Positions 1-12,554 of a stretch of DNA of 64,000 bases are shown in pieces. Position numbers and translations under genes: made by a program. Position 1 is the first letter of the stretch. Every line of letters begins with the position of its first letter. Under the pieces are notes generated by a model. It was not told the DNA's origin, searched no databases, and worked only from the letters and a program-made list of their open reading frames with translations. The stretch comes from Coffea arabica (Eukaryota > Streptophyta > Magnoliopsida > Gentianales > Rubiaceae), in NCBI RefSeq assembly GCF_036785885.1, contig NC_092329.1, positions 9,362,001 through 9,426,000 on the forward strand, written 5' to 3'.

Positions 1-412
1 TCCTTCTTGTACGCGTTTTACCTGCAGATTAGGTCTCACAAGTTGAGTTTTGTCTAATTTAAACTGATTGATGTAATTTTTACTATATTTGTTGTAAATT
101 TATACAATTTTAATATAATCATCAATTTAATTGTATGAGTTGATGAATTCAAATTTACAATCTAATTGCATGAACTTACACCAAACATTGTAAAAATTAA
201 GTCAAGTTTTTTGAATTCGGTAAGCTCGACTTATAAGGCGGCTAATTCGTTGCTTGGTTGGGGGTGCCATAACTTGATTTGTCTCCACCCAACTTTACAA
301 TGCAAAAGGCCAAGAATTCCATTATTCTCAAACATAAACAAGTAGTGCTCCTAGTAAATGTATTTCCTACTCTATAAAAAAATTTGAAGAATTCCATTTT
401 ACTATCAAATTA

Positions 413-421
413 TGTATATAT
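413..421 (+). promoter_or_regulatory. TATA box candidate for the GLOX-like pseudogene
   Basis: A TATATATAG stretch lies about 105 bases before the methionine at 527, which suits a plant core promoter with a short leader. It argues that the ATG at 434 is too close to the TATA box to be the start and that 527 is the real one. The rest of 1-412 is AT-rich and shows no gene. Confidence 0.4.
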
Positions 422-526
422 AGCACTGGCGTAATGCATGCAGTGGCACCAATCCAGCCAAAGGAACATCACGCCACTTCTCTCAAACCTCAAAGGTGTA
501 CAGAAAACTTCCACAGGAACACTCTC

Positions 527-1443
527 ATGACTCGAACTCATCTGAAACTTTCCCTTCTTCCCTGGCAGCACCTACTTCTAATAGTACTTCTGCACTCATG
601 TCACCGGAGTCTTGGGCAGCAGCCGGCTGCAGCTGCCGCCACAACCACCAGAGGCCGGTGGGCTCTACTCCAATCAAGCATTGGTATATCAGCCATGCAC
701 ATGCAACTCCTCAACAATGACAAGGTGGTCATTTTTGACAGGACTGATTTTGGCCCCTCCAATATTTCCTTGGCCAATGGCAAATGCAGCAATGACCCCC
801 AAGAGCTAGCCTTAAAAGTTGACGGCACTGCACATTCTGTCGAATACGACGTCGCCACCAACTCCGTTCGCCCGCTCACAGTCCTCACTGATGTCTTGTG
901 CTCCTCCGGCTCCGTCATGCCCGACGGCACCTTAGTCCAAACCGGCGGCTTCAATGTTGGGGACCGCAACGTTCGAGTTTACAAGCCATGCAGTTCTGGT
1001 AGTATTGATTGTGACTGGCAAGAAGTTAGTAACGGACTACTGCAGAGAAGATGGTATGCCACAAATCATATTTTGCCCGACTCCCGCCAGATCGTCATCG
1101 GCGGCCGGCGCCAAGACAGCAGCAACTAATCGGGTCTTTAAGTTGCCGTTTCTTGCCCAGACGAATGATCCTAACGTTGAGAACAATCTGTATCCATTCG
1201 TTTTCCTAAATGTGGATGGAAATTTGTTCATTTTCGCGAATAATCGAGCTATTTTGCTCGATTACAAGAAAAACATTGTGGTGAAAAACTATCCACAATT
1301 GCCTGACGGTAATCCCAGGTGCTATCCTAGTTCGGGTTCTGCAGTACTTTTACCACTAAAAAAACTTCAGGGGTCGGCCACAAAAGCCAAAGTTTTGGTG
1401 TGCGGAGGTGCACCGAAAGATGCTTTTGCCAATGCACGTAATT
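527..1443 (+). pseudogene. Glyoxal oxidase-like (aldehyde/galactose oxidase family) pseudogene, frameshifted and truncated
   Basis: Intact members are secreted copper-radical oxidases that oxidise aldehydes to acids and give H2O2 in the cell wall. The ATG at 527 opens a hydrophobic signal-peptide-like segment, followed by strongly family-like blocks (SSIGISAMHMQLL, FDRTDFGPSNISL, SGSVMPDGTLVQTGGF, RRWYATNHILPD). The cysteine expected to form the Cys-Tyr cofactor is present (LCSSG), as is the tyrosine of RRWYATNH. Frame 1 stops at 1129 just after GGRR. The homology resumes in another frame from about 1105 (LPFLAQTNDP, ENNLYPFVFLNVDGNLFIFANNRAIL) and runs to VLVCGGAPK near 1443, where it ends. 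The segment normally between GGR.Q and the TNDP block is shortened by roughly eight residues, so a small deletion caused the frameshift. The C-terminal half, with the later copper ligands, is absent. A conserved cysteine (D-C-T-A-H-S in relatives) is glycine here. A truncated secreted product is possible but an active enzyme is not. Confidence 0.85.
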
Positions 1444-3320
1444 CTTATGAAATCCTAAGTCAAATGAATCATCCATTTTCCTTGATGTCTCTCTATAAGT
1501 ATACTGCCCGAAAAGAGAAGTGCAAGAGATCAAATTAATTGTTTGTGCATCGACTGCAATTTATTAAAATAGTTCTGCTCAAAAAGCCGCTTGATTGTCC
1601 TTGAAGAAAAGAATGAAATAACAGACTTTTCTTTCCTCCCAAGGGGAAAGCCAATTAGCTTGTCAAGAGGGGCTACTAATGGAATATATCAAGAAGCCTA
1701 TCGTGCTAGACTGCTAAAACCGACTGACGATAGTTCAGAGTACGAAATGCTACTTGTGCCAACTTCCATAAAAGAAAAAAAGAGTTAAAATGTGTGGCAT
1801 ACCTGAAGCACACATTCCTTTCTTTTCAAGATAATTCAGAAAATAGCAATAATAAGTTCTCGTTCACAAACGATTTGGTTGGCTGGAGAACATTATAGAT
1901 ACGTATAATGGCGTTAGTTAGACGAATTGAGACAGAATGTGTTCGTTTAGTATCTTGAGACAAATTAATAATCTTTTTATTTAGATCAAATGCTTGACAA
2001 ATTAATACTAGTTTTTATTAAATAATAATTTTTTCTAGTCCTGACTTGGGTTAACTATATGTTGCACTGGACAGCTGACCTTTATCCAAGATAGATGCTT
2101 GGGAGCCATAAAATCTTGTAGGTAAAATAATAAGTGGGTAATGCATCAGCTCATGAACTTGGATGGTTTTATTGCTGTTATTCTACCATTTTTCCAGTAA
2201 GATTTGGTCATAGAACCAACACCATGGATGGTGCTAATACGTTCCGATTCCGATGAAAATGTATCACCACTTGGCCGGACATTCAAGATTTCAGCTGGTT
2301 TTTACCTCTCTTTTTATGCCAATTTGAATAATTAGGTCCCTCTAGCCCACAAGATGCATCCACTCTAGGCAGGAAGAGACACATCTGTGCAGTCTTACTT
2401 CATTCACTTCTTGCCCCATCCTATGTTCCCTCCATCACTCCATCTCCACTGTTTCCCCTACCTACCTCAACAAAGCAAGCAGTGCAACCAGTTTTGTGTT
2501 GTTTGCCAACATTCCCCCCCCCCCCCACCAAAAAAAAAAAAAAATCCCAACACACCAAAAAAAAAGTCTTGATCGATGTTTTGTAGATATCTTGTTTAGG
2601 TGAAATCATCTCAGTCCAGTATCGTATCGAAGAGCTCTGTTCCAGTGATTTGAGACTTGAAGCAGAAGACGATCGAAGACAGTCCACTGGATATCATTAG
2701 ATATCCCGCCTCCTAAAGCTGAAGCCAGCATCTGGCTTATTGAAAAAGTTCACACACCGATGTTCCGTAGATGTCTTGTTTAGGTGAAAGCACAAAAGGT
2801 TCTGTTGTTTATCTTGCTGTTTCATCATGCTAGCATTCCAACTTAAGTAAAAAACATCCAGATTTTCTAGACACATAAGAACGTTTTGTTTTCGGCTAAG
2901 ACTAAGAGAATTGAACTTTGCAACATATTGGTTGGGTAAGTTTGGCCTAAGCAAAGCCGTTGTTCGTTGGTGACAGAATTAACGATCAGTATGATCTCTG
3001 AAGGCTGAGAGGATTTTTGAGGTATATCTTTGTGCTCTTTTTGCGGTGAGATCGATGATTATCAAGTTTTTGGTTGTTGGATATTGGCAACTGACATGAT
3101 CCTCAGTAATCAGATTACTTGAGAGCAGGAACCTCCTGAAGTTCGATGCGTGTCCTTCAAAAGTACAACTTCAGCATAACCAACTTCTGCTAAAAGGAAA
3201 GAATATATATAGAATTAGTCTAGACAACGACTTTAAAAGCTCAAGAGGCACTGCTTGCTTCAGTGGATTAGAGAGAAAACAGGCCTAAGAGGTTTGAAGG
3301 AAAACAAGCCCTTATCAAGT

Positions 3321-3352
<32 letters not shown>

Positions 3353-3784
3353 AAATCAATCAACAACATTTATATTAGACTAAAGGAGTGCTTTAACACC
3401 CAGACCTACCGATGAAGAAGGGTTTTTAAATTCCTTTTTTTTTTTATTTATTGGAAGCCACCATCATAGGAAAAGGGGGATCACGTATTTTTTGGGTTTT
3501 ATTGGGGTCGGGGGAGGGGGGGGGGGGGTGCAGGGCATTGGAATCACCATTACGAGATACAAAAGATAGAGTAGATACAAATTTATGTTTGAGAGACAGC
3601 TAACATGAGAAAGTTTATACAGATCATTAAATGATACAGAAACCTTAAAAGACTGCTCAGCGTGTCAAATGTTCCTTCACACATATGATGCTTAAAGACA
3701 GCTTTTACAAACCAAAACATGAAAATAGACTTGGCATGCAGACACTGCTCCTCATCTCATTCTACATATACACACACAGCTATC
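1444..3784. other. Intergenic region, no recognised gene
   Basis: After the GLOX homology ends there is an open frame at 1591-1788 (+, 65 codons) with ordinary composition but no family I recognise. It could be a stray exon fragment. Low-complexity stretches lie at 2515-2560 (C-run then A-run), 3321-3352 (TC then TA repeats) and 3517-3529 (G-run). A 27-bp phrase around GATGTTTTGTAGATATCTTG (2577) recurs in variant form near 2759. The last 250 bases before 3785 are probably the 3' UTR of the minus-strand gene. Confidence 0.5.
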
Positions 3785-6700
3785 TCATCTCAGACTCATA
3801 ACAGGCCATGGTGTGACCCCAACAGCTGGAAGTGATGGCCGAACCACGGGGACACGCTTCACTACTGAGAAAGCTTCATTAAGGCGTGCAGCCCGGCTCA
3901 TAAACTGAGAGATCTTCTGCAGATACAGAACATAAATCAAAGTAGTCGGTTAAGCAAGTTCTTGAGCATTGCAGGCAGAGCATATGCAGAAAACAAGCAT
4001 TCCGAGGACCGAACTGCAGACCTTCCCATACATGAATCATACTTGGTTAAGATTTTATCACAATTTTACGTATCACAATGACAACAAGCATCAATTGAGA
4101 GCTTGGTCGAAATTTCTCAACCAAACAGTCAAGCATGGTGACAGTCTACCCTTTATAACTTTTTTTTTCGTGTTTGGAAGGGGGTGGGAGGTGGCGAGGG
4201 GGTTGGAGAAGATGGAATATTTATGGAGATGAACAATTGAGAAAAAAGAAGCAAACAAAGGAGGAATCCAGGAGCGGAAGAAGCTTCAAACTCGGTGGCG
4301 ATCATAATAGTACGAAAAACAATAAAACAATCAACTAGAGATCACATGCAGAGGATAGCTGTATTATTATCTGTTGGACATGAATATTTTGGGGATACCA
4401 CAAATGCCAAACTCTTGAGATAAAGACCACTAAAAAAAATATATCTAAACAAATAATGCATCATACATATGCTAACGAGAAACATTTAGCATCATCCCTA
4501 CATTGATATATCCATTAAATCAACCAAATATCTTCCAATCTCCATCAGTACTCAATAACTCCTAGCAAAAGTGACAATGCTCTTGCAAATGTTCATTGAC
4601 TATTATTTTTTGGCTAAACATCCAATGTTAAGGAGACATGCAGAAATTATTCATCTAGTATAGAGAACATGTAGGAAGAAATGATGTTCAAGTAGGCTTT
4701 CATAGCTGCTTGTATTGTACAGCAATGGCAGGAGTTCGAGGATGTGTAAATGCCATAGCAAAGCTATAGCCCAAAGGTTTAACATGCATTTGAGTAAGTA
4801 AGGCTTCAAGCGAGGGACATGAGAAGACAACCACTGACTGTGAGCTATGCAGAACTTGGTGAATATCTCTCATTCTTTCCTTTTTGTAGATATGTGAAGA
4901 TATTTGCAATTTGTATTAGTCAAATTTTACCGGTTCGTGTTAAAGGGATGCCCTCTTTTCTACTGGTTAAGTTAAATTGTAGGCTACAGCCATTTCATAA
5001 TCTACCAAAGTTTTTTCCCCCCTTTTAAATGCCAATACGAAGATGTAGTCTAAAAAACATCAAACAGGAGCAGCTCTTATCATAGAACAGCACATAAATT
5101 AAAAATATCAAAAGTATAAATACAGAAATTCAGAGAGAAATCAAGGAAGAGAATGCACGAAACAGAGGCAAAGACTCCTTAGTAAACAGGATGAGAGAAA
5201 GGCTGAAACCACTCAAACTTTAAAATGGTTTTCATGAATAAAGTATATATCAGATATAAGTAAAAATTACTATATTTGTTGCTGCATGATACAAATTCCT
5301 TTAGCATAAATCATCCAAAACCAACAACTATAACAAGAAAATGAGCTTATGCTTTATAGCAGAACCCTTAAGCAAAAAAACTTCATAAGGAAGAAAGAAT
5401 GATGTTCCAGATCTTAAGAGAAGGAACTGAACAAATACACATCAGAAAAAGTCAGCACCAATAGGTGCTTGCATTTCTGAAAAAACTTCAGAAAAAGAAA
5501 AAACCATCAAAGACTTGGTGTAATTGCTTTAAGACATTACAACTACTAATCCCACAAAGAAAAATACTCTAATTTTGGAGGAGATAAAGCATTACAGAGT
5601 GCATCTCACCAAAATGGACATTAATCATTGGCCATTAAGAAGAAATAGATAATTCACTTAAATTTTGAGATCATTGACAACCTACTGAATCTTACCAACA
5701 GGTAACATAACATCAAGGACCGATCTAACAGCTCATCATAAATAAAAAGAGGACTGATGTAACAAACACCAAAAGCACAAGTTCAGGGACAGAAAAGTTG
5801 CTATCTGCATCACATTTGACACAGATGTCATGACAATTCAGAATGATACTTAATAGCAATACCATTTCATGGGGAAGAATAACTCATCTGATTCCATTTT
5901 AGTAAATTATAACTCTCAATGCCAAGAAAGGTTATTCCTTCGGCATATCAGATCAGCTAACTGTTCCTCATCTGATTTTCCCCATGTCATAATGCACAAA
6001 GGCTTGTATTCTAGATACAAACCATTTTGAAAGGTTCATTAAGAGATGTGCTGAAATGCAAGGCTGTATAATGACTTTAGTAGGGGTAAAGATAGAAATT
6101 AGCACTTAAAAACTAAAATCATCTCTCTGTTAGCAAAAAATTGGTATTACAATGCCAAACACTTTTTTGGAGGATGAAGTACCATACCACTGCGAATGGT
6201 TAGCAACCAAATCATTTGATTAAAGAATGAAGAGTTAAAATGTGAAAAGACAAAAGATGACATATCATCAAGCTACGATAAGTGCACGAACATAATATGC
6301 GGGAAAGGATTAGTAGCAGGTAACAAAACACTGCCTCATGTGCTTATGCTTGTTTGAAATCTCTACACAATGAAGCCATCATATCATGATCATTTCACAT
6401 AGCAAACAGGGCAACAAGAACAAAAAGATCTATCATCTTCAAGCCTAATTACTTGATCCCTAGAAAACCTTATTTCAAGCTAATCCAATCTGAAATTTCC
6501 ACCTCTTCTATGTCAACAAACCACCAAAATCCCATATTCCACAACGAGAACTAAGAATTAACAAAGCCTAGTAAATAAAACTTCATAACCACATAACAGA
6601 AACAGACCAAAATCGAATGCAATTGAATAACACAAGAAACTAAAAGAAGAGGCAAAAAGAACACACCTTGTCATCCATGGTGACCTTCATTTCTAAGCCG

Positions 6701-7545
6701 CGGTTCTTCTTCTTCATCTTATACAACCTTCTTCCTAAAATAACAAACCCCATCACAGCAGCAGCTACGGAGAAAGTCCAAACAGGACTGGCTCTAAAAA
6801 CCCAGTACTTCAAGAACTCAATTGGAACCTTCCACCACACAACAGCCTTTTTCTTCTCCTCCTCGGCTTCCACCTCTGTCCTAGCTTCAATTTCAAAACC
6901 CTCAGCACCTTCATTTTTCACACCAGCATCAGTCGACCCCTTTTCATTCTTTTCCTCCACTAAAGCCACTGAATTAGCGTTTTCCTCACAACTCGATTCG
7001 CCATCCACCTCAACGACCTCCTCCCCAACTTTCACAGAATCCAATTCAACCCCACCCGAAACAGACAAAAGCTTCTCAAAATTCTCCAAACTTTTCCCAT
7101 TTACACCTCCACCTATTTCCTCAATCCCTCCAGACCCCACTTGCATCTTCTCATTTCCATCGAAACCCACTTGTATTTTCTCATTATTCCCCTCCAATTC
7201 GCTAAATTTCCGCTCATCGGACCGGTCACTGCTCGAATCGGACCAAAACTCGCCCCCAGCATCCTTCCTGGGGTACCGGGTATCCGAATTGGGGTCAATC
7301 CAACTGGGATTATCCGAATTCTCGGAACCCACCTCGTTAGCATCAGAAACAACAGAAACAGTCCTAGTACTAAAACTATTCCGTAAAGGGTCCATGGAGA
7401 AGTAATCAGTCTGAATCATACCTTCCGATTGAGCATCAATTTCTTGGAAATCACTGGAATTCTGAAGTGGGTAAGCAGATTCCAAACCCGACTCAGACTG
7501 GAGAACCTCCCAGTCTTGAAATTCTGCACCTCCCTCAGCATCCAT
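3785..7545 (-). CDS. Plant-specific single-pass membrane protein, ATG8-interacting/DUF6821-like (two exons)
   Basis: Exon 1 is 7545-6667 (293 codons) and ends D-D-K at a GTGTGT donor. Exon 2 is 3916-3785 (43 codons plus TGA) after a CTGCAG acceptor, in phase 0, giving 336 residues. Exon 2 encodes a block typical of this plant family: QFMSRAARLNEAFSVV, then VVRPSLPAVGVTPWPVMSLR at the end. Residues 11-15 (D-W-E-V-L) match an ATG8-interacting motif. Residues 20-230 are acidic, low-complexity and probably disordered. W-W-K at 237-239 and a membrane span at about 252-271 (PVWTFSVAAAVMGFVILGRR) are followed by a basic stretch. The W-W-K, AAAV and LG-R spacing resembles the membrane region of ATI1/ATI2, plant selective-autophagy adaptors at ER and plastid bodies. 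The molecular role here is inferred from that likeness. No frameshift or stop is seen, and the start is the first ATG of the frame. Confidence 0.85.
3917..6666 (-). other. Intron of the DUF6821-like gene
   Basis: The 2750-bp intron has donor GTGTGT at 6666 and acceptor CTGCAG at 3917. It is AT-rich, with no long frame and no obvious transposon ends. The open frames inside it (for example 3969-4232 and 4819-5028, +) show no recognisable protein and look accidental. Confidence 0.75.
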
Positions 7546-7975
7546 GATGATGAATCAGTCACAAAAATCAACACTTCCTCCTATCCAAAACACAAAAACA
7601 AAAAAACAACAGAAAAAATACTCCCAAGACTCAGTTCATTAAGTGGTATTATTATTGAAATTAGTCAGCTATTTGAGATAATGATGACGAGAAAAAGAGA
7701 AGGGGAGAAGAGGACAGGCTTTGTGGGGTTGTCGTTTATGCTGGTAAAGCTGCAAATTGTAACAACTAGCAACTGGTATAGTTGTAATAAAGGGCGAAAG
7801 GATGACGACGCAATTCAGAAATGTAACCCTTCGCCCCTTTTCGGCCCTGGCCTTGGTTTGTCCCAGATTCTTATCTAAAGTTCTAAACTTGTAATACTCC
7901 TAGTATGCTGTAGGTTTGACAGGATGTCATCCCGCCCACCCACGGTGAGCCCACTTCCATATTCCATCTGGAAAT

Positions 7976-8799
7976 GACGAATTTCGTCCCTAAATATTTG
8001 TGTTGATATTGATTTAGTCTCTAACTTTTATTTCTGATCAATTTGATACTTGAATTTATTTTACACTTTTAATTAAGGGCCTTCACGGTGGCATCATTAT
8101 CTAAAGCCAATCTGCTTTCTAATTGATTAAGGGCGCGTTTGATAAAGTTGAAGTTTGAAATCTGAAATCTGAAGTCGGAAATCTATTAAGTTATTAAATT
8201 GTTAAATATTAAATCAAATACATTTGAATATATATTACATTCACTAATTAGTGAATAGTTTATCACTTATTTTTGGGAATAAGTTTTTTTAATAAAATTC
8301 AATGCCATTTAAGTAATTCAGTTGTTCAATTTTTTTTTATCAAATGCGTCTGAACATATTAACATCTGAATCCATTAAGTTTAAGTGTTTAATTGAATTA
8401 TTCAAAAAGGGCCTAACTAAATAGAGATATTATAGGAATGTCACTCATGACACTGTAATAAAAGAATTAAATAGTGTAAAAAAAATACCAGATAAAACTT
8501 TCAAATCATATAAAAAATCACTAGATAAATTTTTTTAAAAGTTTAATTTTGTGATTTTTTAAATGATTTACTTAATTTATTACAGTTTCATGAATGACAT
8601 TACTAAAATACTCCTGTTTAGCTAGTTAATTAAGAGTCGGATCGATTTTAGGTGGTGGCATGGCCACAAAAGTCCTAAATTGGAACCACAAAATAAGTTC
8701 AAGTATCAAATTGGCTAAGAATATTAGATAGGAACTAAATTGGCACTAGTGAAAAAAAAAAAAGAAAAAGAAAAAGTTTAGGAACAAAAATGGTGAATT
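7976..8799. mobile_element. TIR element remnant interrupted by a MITE
   Basis: The left arm (about 7976-8110) and the right arm read on the other strand (8799 back to about 8640) share long imperfect similarity. Examples are the shared phrase CAATTTGATACTTGAA and the series TTTAGTC/CCTAA with GTGGCAT/GGCATGG. This is an inverted-repeat DNA transposon of unknown superfamily, possibly Mutator-like. A smaller repeat (8131-8413) sits between the arms. No transposase is present. A related single end may be present near 32100-32200. Confidence 0.5.
8131..8413. mobile_element. hAT-like MITE, copy 1
   Basis: It starts GGGCGCGTTTGATAA and ends with the complementary-type end TTCAAAAAGGGCC. The interior phrase TTAAGTTATTAAATTGTTAA is shared with the copies at 27022 and 27940. 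It is about 283 bp and non-coding. A clear 8-bp target duplication was not found for this copy. Confidence 0.55.
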
Positions 8800-10119
8800 A
8801 CACAAAATTTTATCACGGTTTTGAAATCCAAATCATTCAATCATATTCGAAAAAATTATTTGATTAAGGGTTACAGAGAGTCACTGCGGTTCGGTCCAAT
8901 TAGTATACTTGTTATATTATTTAGTGTACAATTATATTACATTGTTACGCTCATGACAAAAGTGATTAAAAGAAACGAAATATTTAACATACATCCAATA
9001 GAATAGTATGATGTAAACAAATACAACAAGAAGACCAAATCGCACAAAATACACCAGCACGGGCACCTAGTCCAAGAGTTATTGGTGCAACCGTTGAGGA
9101 TAATTAGCCTTGATATCATATAAATAAGTAAAAATTATTAGATATTTAAACTGTGTAAATACTTGTAAAAATTTCACTTCATGTTAAAGATAATCACATT
9201 GGTCTTCTTTCTAATCATTTAACTATTGTGTGTTTGAAGCACAAAAATAAACATAACATAATTTCTAAATATTAAATCTGTTACGTATTAGATTTTCAAA
9301 TTTTATGTGAATTACTTTGCTTACTAGATAGATATGAAGGAAAATAAAGCAACGAAGAAGAGATGAATAAATTATGAGTGAGCAGAATAAAGCATTGGAT
9401 GCCATTCTATAATTGGTGAAGACAATCATGGATTGTAATTGGTAAGGTTCAAATTTGGAATGTCATGTAAAGCAATTTATGTTAGACCTTCGAATTAAAA
9501 TGTATAGAACTAAATTAATATGATTAGGAATAGTTCAAAAGCAAAATTTCTAAGTTGTAAAAGATTACACAATGTTATTATGCATCATGCTCTATAGATG
9601 ATTTTCATTCTTATTACATGCAGATTATTTTTTTTTTCCTCTACTATAACTGAAAAGTAGAATGAAAAAACATGTATGTTACTCACTTTAGTTCATTCAA
9701 AAAATATGTGAGCAGTAAAATTCTCATGTTCAATTTAATTGTATAGCAGTATGTGAACTTATATTGTTTGATTGTTGTATTTCGTGATGTATTGCAATAG
9801 ACCATATTTTCACATCACAAGCATTTTTACTTTCTGTGAACAAAGCATATCTTTTCTACCGTCAGCGCCGGATGAATAATAATTATACAAAATTTGGATT
9901 TGAAATTCGACTTTTGCATATTTGTCATGAATCTAACGATGACAACGTATGCATTATCAATATATATAATATTTAGTCAAAGTTATTTAGTTTTTCTGAT
10001 TGTTTTGCTTCCATTTTTTTCTTTTTTTTTTGGTTTTTCTTTCTCATGTTCTGCATGTCTATAATTTATTCGTACGTATTATAACAATACTGTAATTTAT
10101 AATATAATTAAATTACTAA
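8800..10119. other. Intergenic, no gene seen
   Basis: AT-rich DNA with short accidental open frames (8821-9006 and 8937-9119) that match nothing I recognise. Confidence 0.5.
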
Positions 10120-10285
10120 CAAGTGTATGGTCAAGCGGCAAGAAGTTTGATACCTTTTATACAAGCTCCATAATTCGAGTCTTGTGAACGAAGAAAATAA
10201 TGTTGCGGAACCCAACTTTGAAAGGATCTGATAGTGCTTGACCCCGAATTAGCCAACGCCCAATGCAGTCATGAGGAGGGTTTAC

Positions 10286-10290
<5 letters not shown>
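10120..10290 (+). mobile_element. tRNA-derived SINE candidate
   Basis: TGGTCAAGCGG at 10131-10141 fits the Pol III box A consensus TRGYNNANNNG exactly. About 35 bases later ATTCGAGTCT at 10175 resembles box B. The spacing and order are those of a tRNA-related SINE head. The body runs into a TA microsatellite (10284-10318) that may be its tail. The 3' limit and target duplication are not certain. Confidence 0.45.

Positions 10291-10318
<28 letters not shown>
10284..10318. repeat. (AT)n microsatellite
   Basis: About 17 AT units, directly after the SINE candidate. A longer one lies at 14815-14862 and a third near 30100-30126. Confidence 0.9.
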
Positions 10319-10321
<3 letters not shown>

Positions 10322-10440
10322 CAAATATATACATATATATAACTAAATTTAATTGTCTTAATATAGCCTGGTTTATTTTTAGAAGTGAGTCCACTTCCAC
10401 AATTACATGTCACAGCAAAAAAGGAAAACATGACTATCAA

Positions 10441-10456
10441 AGTAGGACGGAGGGAG
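10441..10456. repeat. Single Stowaway-type terminus
   Basis: AGTAGGACGGAGGGAG followed by TA matches the typical right end of Stowaway MITEs. No matching left end was found in the preceding few hundred bases, so the element is broken or its left part is lost. Confidence 0.35.
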
Positions 10457-10484
10457 TATGAAAAAGAGTCCGTGGATATAACGT

Positions 10485-10595
10485 CCAACTATTTTTGTCT
10501 CTCACTTTCTTGGAGGGACTGCAATTCCCACCAATATTGTGACTTTCAGATTCCAATGGTTTGTCCATTGAAAATGTAGAACCTACAAAAGCACA
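10485..10595. repeat. Direct duplicate, copy 1 (partner 11262-11372)
   Basis: About 110 bp containing TTTTTGTCTCTCACTTTCTT and later GATTCCAATGGTTT is repeated in the same orientation 777 bp downstream with roughly 80 percent identity by eye. It is non-coding. Confidence 0.7.
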
Positions 10596-10596
10596 A

Positions 10597-12554
10597 AGTA
10601 ATCTGCAGAAATTCCACGAACAATTAATAAAATAAAGTCCACAAAATCTAATGGCGGTTTCCTTTTTGGATGCAGTTAAATCTACACCCCTTCAGTTTAA
10701 ATCCACACTCCTAACGTTAAAATCATAATAAGGTCCATAGGAATTTGATAGGAACCTTTTTCAATACAAAACCTTCTTGTCTTTCGTACAACAATTTAAA
10801 GATGTTTAAAAAATTAGTTATAAATTTTAATTAATTGAAATTTTTTGATACCAGCATCCTAATTATTGATCCGCTAGCGTTTTCTAAAATTATATTTCAA
10901 TCAATTTTGAAGTGCAACATACCAAAAAGGTAAAAATATTTTCTTAACACAATATTTTTTTCTTAAAAAAAAAAATCTCTCATCTCCTCTTACATGATAA
11001 AAAGAGATAGAAACATTCACTCCACGAAATAAGAGGAAAAAATAAATGCCATCAAAGTGAATGAAAATAAATGTTTGAAATTTTAAGACCACTCATAATT
11101 ATGTAAATTTTAAATCTAAATTAGCATCATCTATTTTCACCAAAAAAAAAAAAGGCTAATTTTTATTGAAAAATTTTCTACCAAACCCGATAGATGCAAC
11201 GGGCTTTTTGGTCAATTTGATTATAAAAGGCGTGGATTTAGCCTCACCACTTGCTTCTTTCAGCTATTATTTTTGTCTCTCACTTTCTTGGGGTGATTGT
11301 AATTCTCACCAATGTTTTGACTTCCACATTCCAATGGTTTATCTACTGAATACGTGAAACTTGCAAAGCGCAAAAATGGTATCCCCATTTCCTACTCCAC
11401 CCACCCAAATTTAGTTGCCGTCTTTGAATTTGCGCAAGGCAGGCAACCAAGGAAAAAGACATATCCATTTCTTGGCCCACAGGAAAATGTTACAGGTTCA
11501 GAGGCAGAGAAGCTAGCTTGTCTGGGATGAGTAGTAGATGAAGTGGGCAGAAAAGGATAACACATAGCTTAGAAGGAAATTAGTGTGTTAAACCAAAATG
11601 GAGCAAAGCAACTCCCCCAAGGCTGCTGCGTCTTCATTGTAGGCTAAGTGTTCGAATTTCTGCCAAAAAGTCCTCACTTCTGTTTCGGCTTGATTGATGG
11701 ATACTATGCCATTGATGAGTTCGGGCATGTTTTTCTCTTATCATGTGTAGTTTCCTAGCATAGTTAGTCAATGAAGGACACCAATGGAGGGAGATGTTAT
11801 TTGAGGTGAAGTGATATTATAACAGTAAATTTACGTGTACAAAATTTGAAGAGGAATAATGGTGAGTTTTTAACAATGTTCAAATGTTATTCTAAATATA
11901 TCAATTTCAACTGTTATTGTTGTATAATTCCCAATCCAAAAAAAAAAAAATCTAATTTTGTGTTTAAGACATTAGAAAAGTTAAAACTTTATCGCATTTT
12001 TTTTTTGTTTTTACATCAATAATGTGGAAAAAACAATATATTCATCCCCATTTTGTTAGTAAAAATGTAATTCAATGTTCGGATAATTTCCTTCAAGTGT
12101 AGAGTCCCCCCCCCCCCCCTACATATCTATGGAGATTTTAGTGAAAGTAATGGGGACAATTATAAAAAAAAAAAAAAAAATTCGATGATCCCTTTTGAAG
12201 GATATATTGAAGGAATGGTATCCAAAAGTTGCAATTGTAGATCTCTCACTAAAACTATCTCTCACATTTGTTTCAACATCCAACTGTGCATTTCATTTTA
12301 TATACTTTGTTTGAAAGATTTATCTGCTAAAAATTTATCCCTCGAGCCTGACTTGGGGTTCAGGGCCCTTGCTCAAGTTCTTTAGCAACAACATTCAAGA
12401 GGTTAGTTATAATCTAGGTGCTACGGTTCATTTATCAAGCTTTTACCAAGAACTTACAAGTTAGCACAGATTCCTTTCTCTTTTTGTAGATTTTTATGAG
12501 GAAGGAAAGATTATCTAATTTCAAAATCCAAATTGGACACTCGAATACATTTTC
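10597..12554. other. Intergenic; holds the second duplicate, otherwise no gene
   Basis: Contains the partner copy 11262-11372 of the repeat at 10485. There are homopolymer runs near 11940, 12107-12118 (C-run) and 12164-12180 (A-run). No coding sequence is recognised. Confidence 0.5.

Noticed and set aside
1591-1788. 65-codon frame after the GLOX pseudogene
   Set aside because: No recognised family, no promoter, and no evidence of splicing to a neighbour.
6668-7405. 245-codon plus-strand frame
   Set aside because: It is the antisense shadow of exon 1 of the DUF6821-like gene.
11640-11670. GTGTTCGAATTTC as a SINE box B
   Set aside because: No box A, tail or target duplication found.
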